DNA of 64,000 bases from Eopsaltria australis (GCA_034509425.1 JAVTVJ010000372.1:1178001-1242000); one strand, 5' to 3'; positions 47,501 to 60,904 are shown, counted from the stretch's first letter. The notes: generated by a model not told the origin, from the sequence alone. Translations and numbers: made by a program.

Positions 47501-50500
47501 CTGTAACCTGGGATCTGAAGGAATCATTTACTAAAGTGACAATTTGAAGAAATACTTCTTCCATAATACTTTTCAAGAGGAGGAAATCATACGGATGTGG
47601 TGCATTGTAGGAAAGAAAGTGTATATGTGTACAAGAAAGGTGACATTGCCTGCTGCAATATCTGGTAATGAGAATGGTTGTCTGAACCTAATTTCACACA
47701 TGCATAACTCACTTTTCTTGACTCATGCTTAGACCAGTATCTTCACAAGCATCCCCTGTCCAATTTTTGTTTCCTGTGTGAGAGATGCTAACCTGCTACC
47801 TAACCTCCCACTGTGCTACAGTGTAGTTTTAATCAGCTGATCCTCAAGTGATTTACTATTAGTGGCATTGTATTATGGCTCTGTCCTAAGGATCCAAACA
47901 TCACTTTTAATCAATTTACTGTGGTTTATAAAAGAGATGGGAGGATTCAGTAATGTGTCATAAAAAATGATAAGAAAAGAAAATCCTTTGTGCTTAGTGT
48001 TTTCATTTCTCTCTGTAGCTTCATCTGTATAGCCTCAGTAGTACTTCCATCTTTCTTTCCTCTTGATATCAGTGGGAGAAAAAGAGGTTTGGGAGAGGGA
48101 AAAGTGAATTTTCACACACTTACGTAAATTATAGCCACGAGGAACCTTTTGTCTCACCAGAATTAATTAGGTCATAAAATCCCCCCAGGGTGGTCCCATC
48201 ACTAAGGGCAGAAATTTGCAGCTGACCTGGAGAAACTGTCTGAGGAAGATATCCAGTCCAGATGTGCCATGATGAGGGCATGGTTTTCTCTGTTAAGATC
48301 AGTCAAAGGTATCCCATTGCATATTGGCACCTCTCTTAGTCTGCTTAATATCTAGTTACAACCAGATGTGTTGTTTAAACCCCAGAACCTTCATTTGTGT
48401 TGGTGACAATGCTAGAAATCTATTACTGAAAGATTATAAGTGCTATATCTCATTGTAACTGAGTAGCATAGCTCACTGGTGAGGTTTTATCTTTCCAAAC
48501 ACCTCTGTGTTCTTAGAGTTTTTTTCCCCACCTTAATTTTTTTTTTTAAAAATTCTGCCTCTTTATCAATGCTTTTGTGATGGTCTCACCAGGATTCTAC
48601 GAGGTTTTCTTCCATGTACTGTTGTTTATATCTCAAAAGATCTTTTTTCCCCCCTTTTTTCCCTATTGTCAGGAAAAAAATACATATCCTATGCCTTAGA
48701 TGCTTTAATCATATTAAAATAATACAATCTGCAAGATGAAGACCTTCAGCTTGGATTCATTCCATCTCACTTTAGGCACCAGACCAACTTGCCTAGGGGT
48801 TCTTACTCCTCAGCTCCCTACACAGGCAATGAGCGTGTCTGTCTGCATCTGTTGGTTATAGATGAAAAATAGGCTCCAATTTAGATATCTCACTTTAATG
48901 TTTAAATGATGTAAGGAGATGCAAGAGAATAGTCTATAATCCTAGTTTCCATGAAAAAAACCCAGCCTTCCGGGCAGGATGTACTAACCTTTCCTAGAAA
49001 CTCGGCAACATCTCATTTCTTTACCTTCACTGTAAACTAATGTGACCCACTAGTATATTCACACGTCCAAGTGCATTTGGCATGTGAGAAAAGAAGAGAA
49101 AACAGATTTTAAAACCAGCTTTTAACAAAAAGCACAAACTCTTTTGTAAAGTTTGGACATTTCTTTTGAAGATCAGCTTGAAACAATAAGGGAGGGTAAG
49201 GAGAGGAAAGAACTGAGAGGTATTGGAGCAGTACAATACTGCAGGAGCACATCATAGGTTTTGGCTATTTGTATCAAAGTCCAATATGTCACCTAGCAGA
49301 ATGCTGTAATGAAACTGGTAAAATGAAATTTAAAAATAAAAGAGAAAATGCCAATGTGCTTGTCATTAAATCTTTTTCTGAGCTATAATCCAACCTTGAC
49401 TTTTCCTTTGTTATATTTTTCCCTTTGTGGATACAAGCCAGAAAAAACACAGTTGTGCAGGCTGAAAAGGAGGATAACAAATAGTACTTGTGTGCTCTTG
49501 GGAGAGATGGATGAGAGGTGGCAGAACAAGGCTTCATTTGGAAAAGATCCTGTGTGCAGAGTCCGACTTTCACACTGGGTGTGCAGGACGGTTTCTACAG
49601 AGCCATTCTTTTCATGGGAGTTGGCAGGATCTGAAACTGGTTCTGGGCCATTGCCCCAGTTGTACAAAATACTGGAAATATTGATGTTTTGACACTGGCT
49701 TGCAAAACACTTGTGATACCTGCTTTCTTTTTCAGTCTTTCTGAGAGACAAAGATAACAGGAAGTTTGCACTATGGCTCTCACTTGAGACTTGTCATTTC
49801 TGCATCCACATTTGACATGCTCATTTTATTACCATGGATTACACTTTTGAAGGTAACAGGGCTATTTTGGAGACTCAGCTGGAACTGGGGTTTGAGTCAA
49901 AGTCCCCAAATTCCTGCACACAAAGTTCAGTGTGTTCTTTAGTTTCTTCTCCCATAAAATGAAATTGATGGCACTTCCTTCAGAGAGAACTGAAGAACTC
50001 AGCTGTAAATTCGTGCTGGAAATCAATGGCCAATTTAAGAATTATGCTTTGGTTACACTCTCACAGGTCAGCAATGTGCAGTGCTACGTCCATGAAGCAT
50101 GATGCTAGGTAAAAATTTATCTTTTATCCTGAGGGCCTCAGAAATACTTGCAGAGGATTTGCCATTAAAGTGCAACCAGTTTTTCTTCTGAACATCATAA
50201 AAGCCCCAGGGAAACTGCACAATTTTCAGTGTGAAATTCAGAATTCTTATGCATTTAATTTCTTAGAAACTGTTGTATCCAGTAAAGTTACGTAAGGTCC
50301 TGAATTTGGGCTTTCCTTGGATATGTCTATACTGGTAAAAGAAACCATGCCAGGAACATTCCCTGAACACAGGAACTTTATCATTTATAGTGTTCCTCAG
50401 AGCAGCCTGTGACAGGCTTTCAGCCCATGCCTACCAGCTCTGTCCTGAGCAATGCCCAGAAATGCTGGGATTTAAGACAGGATTATTCCCTGCAGACAGT

Positions 50501-50763
50501 TTGCTTGTAGCCATCCTGATGTGGAGGGCAGAAGATTTGGATAAGACGGATGTGGAACAGCCCATGCCAGTTGGCTCCTGAGCTCAAACACTGTCCAGGG
50601 TACATTTAATATATAAAATGTTACAGGTGTAGCCTGAAGGTCTGAAGGGATCTTACATGTGCAAGTATCATAAAACGTCATTGAAACTGACATATTTTCT
50701 GACACACTATTCTATGAATTAATCCTTCAGTTTCTTAAACTCTGTTTACATTACATCTGTATT
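47501..50763. other. Non-coding stretch, nothing firmly recognised
   Basis: Frames of up to 122 codons (49383-49751 minus, 49348-49692 plus) overlap antiparallel and lack family features. A possible MIR-like segment at about 49860-49990 was considered and not accepted. Confidence 0.45.
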
Positions 50764-50815
50764 TCTCTCTCTCTATTTATATATATATATGTATGTGTGT
50801 GTGTATATATAAATA
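50764..50815. repeat. Compound CT / TA / TG microsatellite
   Basis: A (CT)n run, (TA)n, then (TG)n and again (TA)n, ending a few bases before the CR1 3' end at 50822. Confidence 0.9.
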
Positions 50816-50819
50816 TGAA

Positions 50820-51165
50820 AATCATAGAGTTATAGAATGGTTTGGGCTGGAAAGAGCCTCAAAGATCATCTATCCTTGAACACTTCTAGGGATGGGGCAG
50901 CCACAACTTCTCTGGGCAACCTGTTCCAGTGCCTCACCACCCTCACAGTTAAGAATTTCTTCCTAATATCTAATCCAAACCTGCTGTCTTTCAGTTTGAA
51001 ACCATTCCCCCTTGTCCTATCACTAAGTACCATCGTAAAAAGTCCCTTTTGAGCTCCTTTGTAGTCACTTTGGACACTGAAAGATGCTCTAAGGTCTCCC
51101 CAGACCCTTCTCTGAACAGCCCAAACTCTCTTGGGTTGGCTTCATAGGAGAGGTGCTCCAGCCAT

Positions 51166-51166
<1 letters not shown>
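50820..51166 (-). mobile_element. CR1 LINE 3' fragment between TA microsatellites
   Basis: The plus strand reads 'tcatagagttatagaatggt' (octamer-type 3' end), 'agcctcaaagatcatctatc', 'caacctgttccagtgcctca', 'agaatttcttcctaatatct', then 'agacccttctctgaacagcc'. It is a minus-strand, 5'-truncated avian CR1. Compared with the copy at 47188-47500 it lacks about 70 bases between the 'gatcatct' and 'ccttgaacac' blocks. Both ends abut TA-rich microsatellite DNA. Confidence 0.93.

Positions 51167-51168
<2 letters not shown>

Positions 51169-51222
<54 letters not shown>
51169..51222. repeat. (TA)n microsatellite
   Basis: A TGTG-containing lead is followed by about 47 bases of nearly perfect TA dinucleotide. 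It directly follows the 5'-truncated end of the CR1 copy. Confidence 0.95.
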
Positions 51223-51225
<3 letters not shown>

Positions 51226-54200
51226 TTATTTTTTCCTAATTGAAAAATGAAAAGCTTGAGCTAACAGACTTTCCCTTTTGGACAGAGTCACAGAATTATA
51301 TGAACCAATAATTGACGAATTTTCTGTAAGGCCATACCAAGAGCTAATTAGAAGCTATTTGGCTTGCAGTCTATGGGGTCAATTTCCTACATTTATATGT
51401 GGCTCTTCTATGAAGTGTTGTCAGCAGCAAAAGAAAGTCAGACAACAGAATTAGGTTCCCCATAAAATTTGCAAATATTACTGCCCAAGATCCCAATTTA
51501 GTAACCCAGGGAGAAAATAATAAAATCAGTTTCTATGCCTGTCCCAACCAATCTTCTCTATCACAAAGTACTGTCTGATACATAAAATGAAGAAATTGAA
51601 ACCCTTTGTTCCTAGATAATCAAATAAATTTTTTGACAATAGTAATGAACTTCTTTTTCAGCTTTTTACACAAACGACTTTTGGGTTAGTGTTGTTTTCA
51701 TGCCTCTGTCCTTCCTGCTTTCCCCCAGAGTACTTAGTTTGCAGCGCCCTGGGAGGACTTCTAGGGGCATAATTTACAGGTTCTTTCATCACCAGTCTCC
51801 CCAAAACATGGGTCATAATCAGTGACATAAATAGTCCCAAGGGGAGCAGTGACAGGGGACAGAGGTCACAAACAGGTGGATGTGGTTGTTTTATCCCCCA
51901 CCACATGACACAGGGCAGCAGAGCTGCAACAGACATACAGCTCACACTCACCTGTGACAGATTATCCAGACGTCTGAGCTTAGTGGCAGAATGATGGCCT
52001 GAAATGAAAGCAGTGTAGGGATGAAATAGTTCAGTGTTTGAGTACTATTGGTTTTTTTTGGGGTGCTTATGTTACCTGTACTTACCTCCATCTGCTTTTC
52101 CTCTTCATCTCTGCTATCATCACATTAATATCTTTTTACTTCATTATCTCTTCATTCAGGCTCCAGGAGTTTTATTTGCACTGGATATTTTACAATTTTA
52201 ATCTGAGCTCAGGCAAGAAGCTTTCCTGCGTGTTTTCCTACTGAGTTTTTGCTGAAAGCATGAGGGATTCAGCCTGCACACAGACAGGGCATGCATTGCC
52301 TTTCTCTGTTATTGTTCTGTTGTTACCAACACAAATTTGTCTCATCCCCCAACTGACTTGTTTCCACTGCAGTGCTCCCAATTCCCTTGACATGACTTTG
52401 CTCCAAGGAAAGGTCCTTATATAGGGACATAGGAGCTCAACTCCTGGGTATGTAACAAAAGGATTTCCTTTTTTTTCTGTTGTCTTCCCATATTTGTTAA
52501 AACATACAGTATTATTTTCCTTCATAAAGAAACAGCCTTTCCTCACAGCTCCTTTTCAGTAAGGAGTGGGAGTTAAGATTGAAAAGGCAGATTGACCATT
52601 CTGCTGTCATGCAGCTGAACCATGCTTGATGCATATGCCCCATAAGCCACAGATGTTTATTCTTCTGAAATAGATTGATATTGAAGTATTTTTTTTTTTG
52701 TTTTTTCCCAGAGCCTTTCTTAAAAATATTACTAATAAAGCATTGGTATGACTGAAAGAATACAACAGAAAAAAACCCCACCTCTACAAACTTCAGATGT
52801 GCTGGTTCGCGCACATACCTATTTTGTTAGCCAATGGAAATATCCACAAGGAGCTAATTTTTTTTTCTTTGTTTTACTTTCAACTCTTTCCCTCTTACTA
52901 ATCAGATGAAGTTGAAAAACCTGGATCAAGATTATTCATCCTGTAAACCCCAGCCTCATGCCAGTGTGACAGACTCTCCTGGCTCACATATGAGCTTTCA
53001 AGTGCCGTGTATGGGTAGAGAACGTAGCTGCATCCCATGGCGTGGCGTGGGGAGGAGTGACCCCTCTGCACTCTGCTGTGAAGCAGCACACACAGCTTCT
53101 GCTTTTACCTGTGAAATGTGTGAGACAATCAGTGTGAATAATCTGGGTGATTAAGCAGGAAACTTTATTATTAATCAATATAGTGGAAAGCTCCCAGTTA
53201 GTTTAGGGGGGAGGCTTGATTTATCATAGCTTTGTGTTATCCCTGTTCTAGATTTCATAGGGTTATCATGTGCCTTTGCTAGCACATAACTACTGCTCCT
53301 CAATGTTTTATGAGCTAGAAAAGTATGGTATTTTTAGTATAAAAGACTGTGCACATGCAAACTTAATTGCAAATCTACCCTAACTCCTTTATTGTCCCAT
53401 CACCACAGCATTTGACATCGTTGTGAAACTGTCAGGATTCACAGCTTGTTGTCATCTCTACAGCTTGGTGAAAAAGTTACTGGAGTGAGATTGGAACACA
53501 AACAGATCCTCCAATAGTCTCATTTTCCTTGGGAACTGGGACAAAAAAACCCAGTGTTGATATACTCTTTTGATCTGAAAGTGAAGAAGGAGTATTAGCT
53601 TTCTCTTGCAGCTCAGCACAGACTTCCAAACCTGCTGGGATTGCTTCCCTAAGCTCTTTTAGCAGGGATTTTGAACTGTTGCTGTCTGAGATTTTTCTCA
53701 CCTGCACCCAAAGCTGGTTTGTTTAGCTCCAGTCACTTGGCTGGCATGAATGGGTCATGTGTCCAAAAATAAGCAGTTCTTGCCTCAAGGTGCTTGCTTT
53801 AAGCTTGTGTTAAGAGAAAAATAAACCAGGGTAATACACAATCCTTACTTGCCTCTGTCCTTCTTTTATTCAAAATCAGGGACTATTTTCCCTTGCACTT
53901 AGACATAGGCCTGCATTTAAGAGCTCAAATAGTTCTGCTGACTGCACTCAGCTACTCATATGGTTAAAGTTATGCATGTGCCCAGGAGCCTCGCTGATTT
54001 GTGGCCCAAGGTCACATCTATTAAAGCACATAACACAACACTAAAACCTCTCCTACTTATCCAAGCCCTGTTAATCTAAACTACTTTCATGTCTCTGTTC
54101 CATTTGGCTAATCAAGGCTTCAGTAGAGCTGTTCTGTAAGGATAAATACCAAAATCGGTTGAAGTCTGCCCTCTACAAAGTACTTTTGGCTCCCAGAGCC

Positions 54201-57200
54201 TTTAATGAGAGCCCTGAGTGTGGATCTGAGGTTGGAATTTGGCTCTAATGAAAGGTGGATTTTTCAAGTCTTCTGTGAAGTGCTTCACAAAATGAGGGGT
54301 TTCAGTTTTTATACCCACACATCATATTGTACTTACAGTTACCTTTGGCTGAACGATTCCTGGAATTTCTTGTTATCACATCCAAAAAAATGACACATTG
54401 AATTGTGTATCAGCTGCATACATAAGAAAAGATTGTTCTGTAGGACAACTCAGGGTTGTCAAAGTTTGTATTGAAAACGCAATAATGGGATTATCCCCTG
54501 TGTCTCAATTGCAGTTTAGCTTTATTTTTCTCAAACTCTTCTTTTGGTGTGTGTTCATTTGGTTTTTTAGTAACTTTGGGGAGATGGGCATGCCTAACTT
54601 TCTAGATCTCCTCTTTGCTACGGAAAAAAGGAAGGACAATCAATTGTTAACAAAAGAATGATTTTTTATTGACGGTGAAAGCTTGATAGATACTTAGTAC
54701 TTGAACTATGTGGAAAACTACACTTGATACTTGAACTATGAGGAAAACAACAGTTAAAGAAGAGTTCAATCTGCTGATTTACATGCAGGGTGTGCTCAGA
54801 TGTGGGACTATGCTGAGAAGATGCTGATGGTGAGAAAAAGTCTTGTATTTGTGGTTCAAAAGCACCTTTGTGCATTCAGTGGCTGAATGTATTTTCAGTA
54901 GTCATATTCTGAGATCTGCAGGAGCTGAAACAGTACTAACAGACAGGGTCTCCCTCCTGCAAAGCCATTTCATAGAAAATAAATTAAGAGAATTGTCTAG
55001 GATGAATGGAGTGAATTCCTCCCTGGGCAGATTTATCTCTTCACAAGGACATCAGAAGGGAGATCAGTGGCTGGTTTAGACTAGGCACATAACTTTAAAG
55101 GGTTTAATGGAGTAAATCACAGCCAGGGTGTCAGGCTGTGTGCTGGAGCTGGTTTCTGAGAGCTGAGGGTCTTCAACACCCAAAGGGGAAATACTCAGGG
55201 AGTTATCACTATTGGAATCTGAGTTAGGTGCTTTTCAAAGGAGTCAAGTCACTTAAACCAACCTTCAGGCTGCCCAGCCTGGGGAAATAGGTGGTCATAC
55301 CTAAATCTCAGGAATTGTTTCAGTTCTCATACAGCTGTTATGCCAAAGACTCTCTGGTGCTGCTCCCCAGCCTGGAATGTTCCCATTCAGACCAGTACAC
55401 CCTCTGGCTGTAGCATGGGCCTATAGGAGTGGCTCTACAGGATCAATGCCTCTCCAGCCCTGCACCACCAAGGGAGGTCTCCAAGTCTTTGCTGTCTGTT
55501 GACTCACTTTTGGGAGAAGGATGAGACCACTTTCACTTAAGTTTCTCCTGCACCAGGCACTTTTTGGAGAAGCAGGCAACTATTCGGAAGTTCTGAATGA
55601 AGGGTCAGTGAGCCATGCCCCTGTCTCCATCTATTCCTCATGCAGAACCAGGTGCATGGAAACCCACTGTAGCCTGAGATCCATGGATGGAGATAGGTTC
55701 CAAGAGTGCATGGATGATGAGTAATTCTGAAGCTCCAGAGAAAATGCATTATTTCTGCTAAAGCTCATTTCCTAACTTAACTCTTTCTGAGTGAGGAGTC
55801 TGCTTTTTAGGTCCAGTGGGTGTTGAAGTTAAGAGTATGTAGTTTATCTGCAAAACTAAAAAGTTTTTGTAAACTGTACCGAATATTTTCAAGGATTCAG
55901 ACAAGATACAATTACTACCACATTTTGGCACTTGATAGCTGCTGAGGCTTCTAAAAACTGAACTAATTGAAAGAATGACATCTAGTCTCAGGTTATTTTG
56001 TATGTAAATTGCTCTGCTAATTCCTCAGCGAGATAGTATTTCTTGTCTCAATAGGAGTATGCCTTAATCACCTGATAGGATCTGATTTCTCAGTAAGAAT
56101 TATTTTTCAGATCTGACTTTTTTTATGATTCTAGGGTCCCAGAGGGATTTAAGCTTCTAATTTTAAATGCAAGCCAAGTGTATAAGTACTTTTGGTAATC
56201 TGGGCAAGAATCAATATTTAGTTGGTTTTGTGGCAAGTTCTCTTTAAATAACAAACATTCAGGGAGAATGTTTTCTTGTTTTAATGGACATTTTATAGGA
56301 GAAGAACTTTATGACTGGGAAAGGTTTCCTATCTAACACAGATTTTGGGTTAGAATCAAGTAAAGCTTAACAATGTGTATTCATTTTTAACACTTAAATC
56401 ACATATTCATCCTTTTTCAGTGAAGGTAAAAGTTATTAATTCCTTTAATGTACAGATTCTGTACATTGTCTTTGGAAAGAGAGAAAGACAACGATTTTAT
56501 AGATTTATTTTTTGTCCTCAATTCTAGCACAACCTTCCTCCCCTTCCAAATTCTTCCTGTCATCATAGCAGTTCAGTGCTGCTGATTTAGTGAATTGGAT
56601 TGAGGGAGACAAGCAATCCAGACTGTTGAATTTGAACTCTGACCTTCCCCTTGCATTGTTGCACAACTTCTTAGTTTTACTAATCAAAAAGCATTCACCC
56701 TCCCCCTCTTTTCTCAAATGAGCAAAAATTTGAAATATAGAGGGACAGGGAGGTTTTGGAAATGATCAGGAAAAGACACCTGTACATTTTTCTGGTTTGG
56801 CTCTGTGTTATGCATTTCTTATGGATCTGAAATCTGATATTATTTGCATTGTTCTTCAAATATCAAGATAGGACTAAATTCCTTAAGATTACTATTATGC
56901 TTAAACACTGGAACATGTCCAAGCACATGACTTCTCATATGCTGTCTTCATTAATACTTGAGCTCTTGACATACGAATCATGATAAATTGAGATGGACAA
57001 GACATCAGGTGCATTTTAGCTCTACAGCAGCTAAATTCACAGGGACTTCCAGTACACTTGTACACGTTGTGAAAGACCACGATGCTCATGCTAGAGCTGG
57101 GGCATGTTCAGTGCTTGCTGCTATTCCATTAGGTCATACAGTGGGAAAAAGTACAAAAATAACAAACTTGTTAGTCTGCTAATTGCAGGCTTGTTAAGTG

Positions 57201-58149
57201 ATATTCCATTTCTAGTGTTTCTTTTTCCTCTCCATTGCTCTGATTAATGACTAGTTAAAACAAACACAAAAAATCTCCTGTGAAAAAAAAAAAAGTAAAA
57301 TCGCATTGCACCTGAAGAATCTTTTTCTAGATTTCTAATGCAAAACGTGAACTTGAATATGTAGCTACAGGACTCAAAACACCACTGCTGTATCCCATTG
57401 GATTTATTCATTTAAATGAAATTCAACTTTTGAGAAAATCACCAACTGATTTGTGACTTAGGAGTGCTCTGAATTTGGACTTTTCTAACTGAAAATTCTG
57501 TTTCTCATGTTCACCTAGAACAAGAATAGCCTGTGAAGTTAGGACTGTTCCCTTCTCTGTGCTTTGTGATAGAGACCTGAATTTCAGTGGAAAGTTTCCC
57601 ATGGACTTTGAGGCCTTCTGGATAGACCTAAAACAATAGGAACTCTCAAACCTCTTGTTTCAGTGGAAGAAAATAATTTTGTTTTAGTAGTTCATGAGGG
57701 AGGACTTTTGTGAAACGAATTTTGTTCTCTCTTTGCCTCAGATGAATTTGAAAGATGATTTTGACAGCAAGTACTCATTAAGAAACATTTATTACTACTT
57801 GATATAGACACCTTCATGCAGAATAAGATAGTTTTATGTTAATCTATTTCAGTCATTGTTTCAATACTACTGTATTTCAAAAAAGCACCACCCAGGAACA
57901 CTCCTGACCCTTCAGGGAGCTTCTCAGCTAGACCAGCTAGAACTCAGCTAGAATTCTTACAAATAAGTCCTCACAAAAATTGCCCACAGTTATGTTGGAC
58001 AACATTTTGAGCATCCTCTGTGGTACATTTTCTACAGTGGATGGGAAAATGCCTCCTCCCCACATTGAGCAGACAACTCTGCCACACCCTGGCTGTGGGC
58101 ATCCTGCTGAATACCATTTCACTGAAAGCCAGGATTTCACAGGTCCACC
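51223..58149. other. Non-coding stretch, no gene recognised
   Basis: About 6.9 kb. Frames reach 102 codons and are scattered over both strands. The segment at about 55213-55262 ('atctgagttaggtgcttttc' and following) resembles a decayed palindromic repeat. CAGCTAGA occurs three times at 57925-57952. A 30-bp tandem repeat is listed separately. Confidence 0.5.
54698..54757 (+). repeat. Tandem duplication, 30-bp period
   Basis: tacttgaactatgtggaaaac at 54698 recurs at 54728 with a single base change in the first 21 bases; later positions of the unit are more diverged. Confidence 0.9.
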
Positions 58150-58363
58150 CAGGGATGCATTCCCTTTTAAGAGTGGTAAGACACTGGAACAGGTTGCCTA
58201 GAGAAGTTATGGATGCCCCATCCCTGGAAATGTTCAAAGCCAGGCTGGATGGAACTTTGAACAACCTGGTCTAGTGGTATGTGCCCCTCACCATGGAGAA
58301 GGGTTGGAACAAGATGATCTTTAAAGTCCCTTCAAACTCAAACTATGCCATGACTGTATGAAA
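58150..58363 (+). mobile_element. CR1 LINE 3' end, sense orientation
   Basis: Sense-orientation CR1 tail blocks occur in order: 'gagtggtaagacactggaac', 'aggttgcctagagaagttat', 'ggatgccccatccctggaaa', 'agccaggctggatggaactt', 'caacctggtctagtggtatg' and 'gggttggaacaagatgatct', ending near 'atgccatgactgtatg' at 58348-58360, which is a decayed terminal octamer repeat. It is the only clear plus-strand CR1 3' end in the window. Antiparallel short frames over it are repeat-derived. Confidence 0.92.
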
Positions 58364-58700
58364 AAAGTGTTTTAAAAACTACTTTTAAAAAGAGTTGTTT
58401 GCTGTAAACCAGAAGGCCTTTCCTGTACAACAGACTCTGTAGTGGAGCACAAGTCAAACCCTTTGCGATTTGCCTTTCAAAAAGCAGTTAATTATGTCAC
58501 TAAAATAAAATAGAAGAATTTAATAAAAAAATGGCCTTAGTTCTGTGCTGTGAAATTTTTTACTCCCTGATGTGGTCTCTGAGCAGATCAGTGCAAGGAT
58601 CTCCTTGCAAATCATGTAGGTTACACCTCATGTAACTCATTGATGTGCTTCTGAAATATAAGAAGAAAGAACTGCAGGTTGATATTTGCTGTGCAAAGAT

Positions 58701-58739
58701 TATTACTCTTTGAAAAAGAAAAAATATTACTCTTTGAAA
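58701..58739 (+). repeat. Direct repeat, 24-bp period
   Basis: tattactctttgaaa occurs exactly at 58701-58715 and 58725-58739. Confidence 0.9.
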
Positions 58740-60292
58740 TGCAGGCAAGTGGCATTGTGGGAAGGCATAACACTGAACAGTTGAAAATAAAAATTAAGGA
58801 GAGCTCCAGGATTAAGCAGTGCAACTGCAAAGACCCCAGCCAGCAGCCTCTCTCCAGCTATGCTGTTCAAACATGTCTGCAGCTTAATGAGCCTTTTACC
58901 CCTTGTAACTTTACTATTCCATGAAAAATGACTCACAGATAAAATTTATCAGTTTGACATGGAAGGATGCCATTTATGGGCAGAAAAAAATGTCTTTTTT
59001 AATCTAGAGACAAAATTTTCTATTACTTTTGCAATTGCAACTTGCTACTCTGAAGCTGTGGTGCCCATGGCTTTCGTAAACCAGTAAGGTTAATTTATTT
59101 CAAGTCAATTAATTATTTCCTCAGAAGTTTTTAACTAGAATAAAATTGTGCCTGTGAAGATGCAGAGCCATGTCTTCACATCCAGCTTTAGTCGCCTGGA
59201 CTTTCTCATTTCTAGCTCATGGTGGGAGACCTTACTCAGCTTTAGTGTCCACCCCATTGACTGTTGGTGATGTATGAGTGGAGAGCCTGTCCCTTTTCTA
59301 CATGGATATGGTGTGATGAGAGGAATGCCTCACAATGTGAGCAGAAAATAAATGGATTTAGGAGAGAAAATATTGAAAGCTGTACTCTGCTTTAAATGAG
59401 GAACAACACCATCTCAACACAAAGAGTGGGTCTAATCCACCATCTATTTTCTTTATAAATTAAAATGGCGGCTGTCTGCCTTTCCTTTTCTTTGCCATGG
59501 GCATGTGCAAGAAGCTTTGATGATTAACTAAAGTATTCTTAATGGTTTACTTTTCATTAGAACTCCTTCAACTCTTAATTATTCATTTTAACTAGCTTCT
59601 GTCTACTTTTTAATGTAGTTCCTCATGTTATTTATATTTTAAAGATCCTTTATTAGGCTTTTTGCACACGGCGTACAAGACTTTATATCCTTGCTTAACC
59701 AAACTGGCCTTTGTTGCCCTGTTCTGTGTTTGGATTATAACCAGGATTAATTTCACTTGTGGTCTCTCCAGCTGTTTTTTAAGTAGTTCCCACTTTTCTG
59801 CAGCAGATTTCCTTCACATTAGAAGATTCCAATCCAAATTCCATAGGGTATTTTGCCTTCTCTTTAAATCAGCTTCCCTTCATGTTTCTCTTCCACGGGT
59901 CCTAGCTCATATGAATCCTACAAATGCAGTGTTATAATTAGAACTATGTGAACACAGTACTTCCATTTCTTAGAGGTTCCTGCAAACATTTGCTTTGGGT
60001 TTTATCCATATAAGCTCCCATTCCTTGGTAATTTTGACTTTGAATTTCATATGTGAACAAATCAAACATCACTGAGGTCAAACTCAGCTCCAGTGAGTCT
60101 AATGTTAGGAAGCCCTGAAAAAAACCCTAACAAAACAACTTCAAAAAACCCCATGAAATTTTACATTTTTTGGGGTAGAATCTACAGACCTTAAATGTTG
60201 ATATCAGTTGATATTACCTGCCCATACTGAAACTTAGAAGTTTCCTAGAAAATCAGTGCTTGACTTCTCAGATATAAACAGTGAAGGGGTTG

Positions 60293-60362
60293 CATATATA
60301 TAATATTTATATCGCGTGTCTAATAATATTTATATATATACATATATATATATATATATAAA
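60293..60362. repeat. AT-rich microsatellite region
   Basis: Imperfect TA runs and AATATTTATAT words, ending in about 20 bases of pure TA. The element 'taatatttatat' appears twice (60301-60312 and 60325-60336), around a GCGTGTC interruption. Confidence 0.9.
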
Positions 60363-60808
60363 TAGTGAATCCCTATCCTGCAGGGGTTCATGGCTCGTTT
60401 TTTAAGCCTGGAGCACGGTACCTGGGCACACCTTCCTGTCTCGACAGGCTGGGTGAGAGCTCCCTCTCCTGTTTCCATCTGGATCAGGCTGTGCCCTCGT
60501 GACCTCCACATCTGGCCAGATGTGGTATCAGACCCAACTCAGTGTGCTTGTTTTCCAGGTCAGATCTGGGGCAGCCTTGAGTTACCTTCCTTCCACAACA
60601 AGAAACTATTCCACTCTCTTATTTTTGTATTGTTTGCATTTCTGTCTCCAGTTAAATAGTAAACTGTGTTCAATGAGACAACCCAAATTGCCTAACACCA
60701 AACAGTGCAGTACTTCTGGAAAAGGTCATTCAGTGTAGAATAAGAACATTGGAAGGTCTTATTTTCCCAATTTATTTAGGTGCTTCTGCTTTTTTTCAAA
60801 AACAATGA

Positions 60809-60850
60809 CCCCCCCCCCCCAAAAAAAAAAAAAAACCAAACCAAAAAAAA
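60809..60850. repeat. Homopolymer C tract joined to A tract
   Basis: Twelve C followed by fifteen A, then CCAAACC and eight A. It has the same architecture as 337-378. Confidence 0.95.
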
Positions 60851-60853
60851 CAA

Positions 60854-60904
60854 AGGAAGAGAAATTGAAACTTTAAACTAGGAAGAGAAATTGAAACTTT
60901 AAAT
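60854..60904 (+). repeat. Tandem duplication, 26-bp period
   Basis: The unit beginning aggaagagaaattgaaactt is present twice head to tail (60854-60879 and 60880-60904), identical except at the end. It lies immediately after the C/A homopolymer tract. Confidence 0.95.

Noticed and set aside
49860..49990. MIR-like SINE ('tttcttctcccataaaatga')
   Set aside because: Only one short stretch resembles the MIR 3' part; the core region does not match convincingly.
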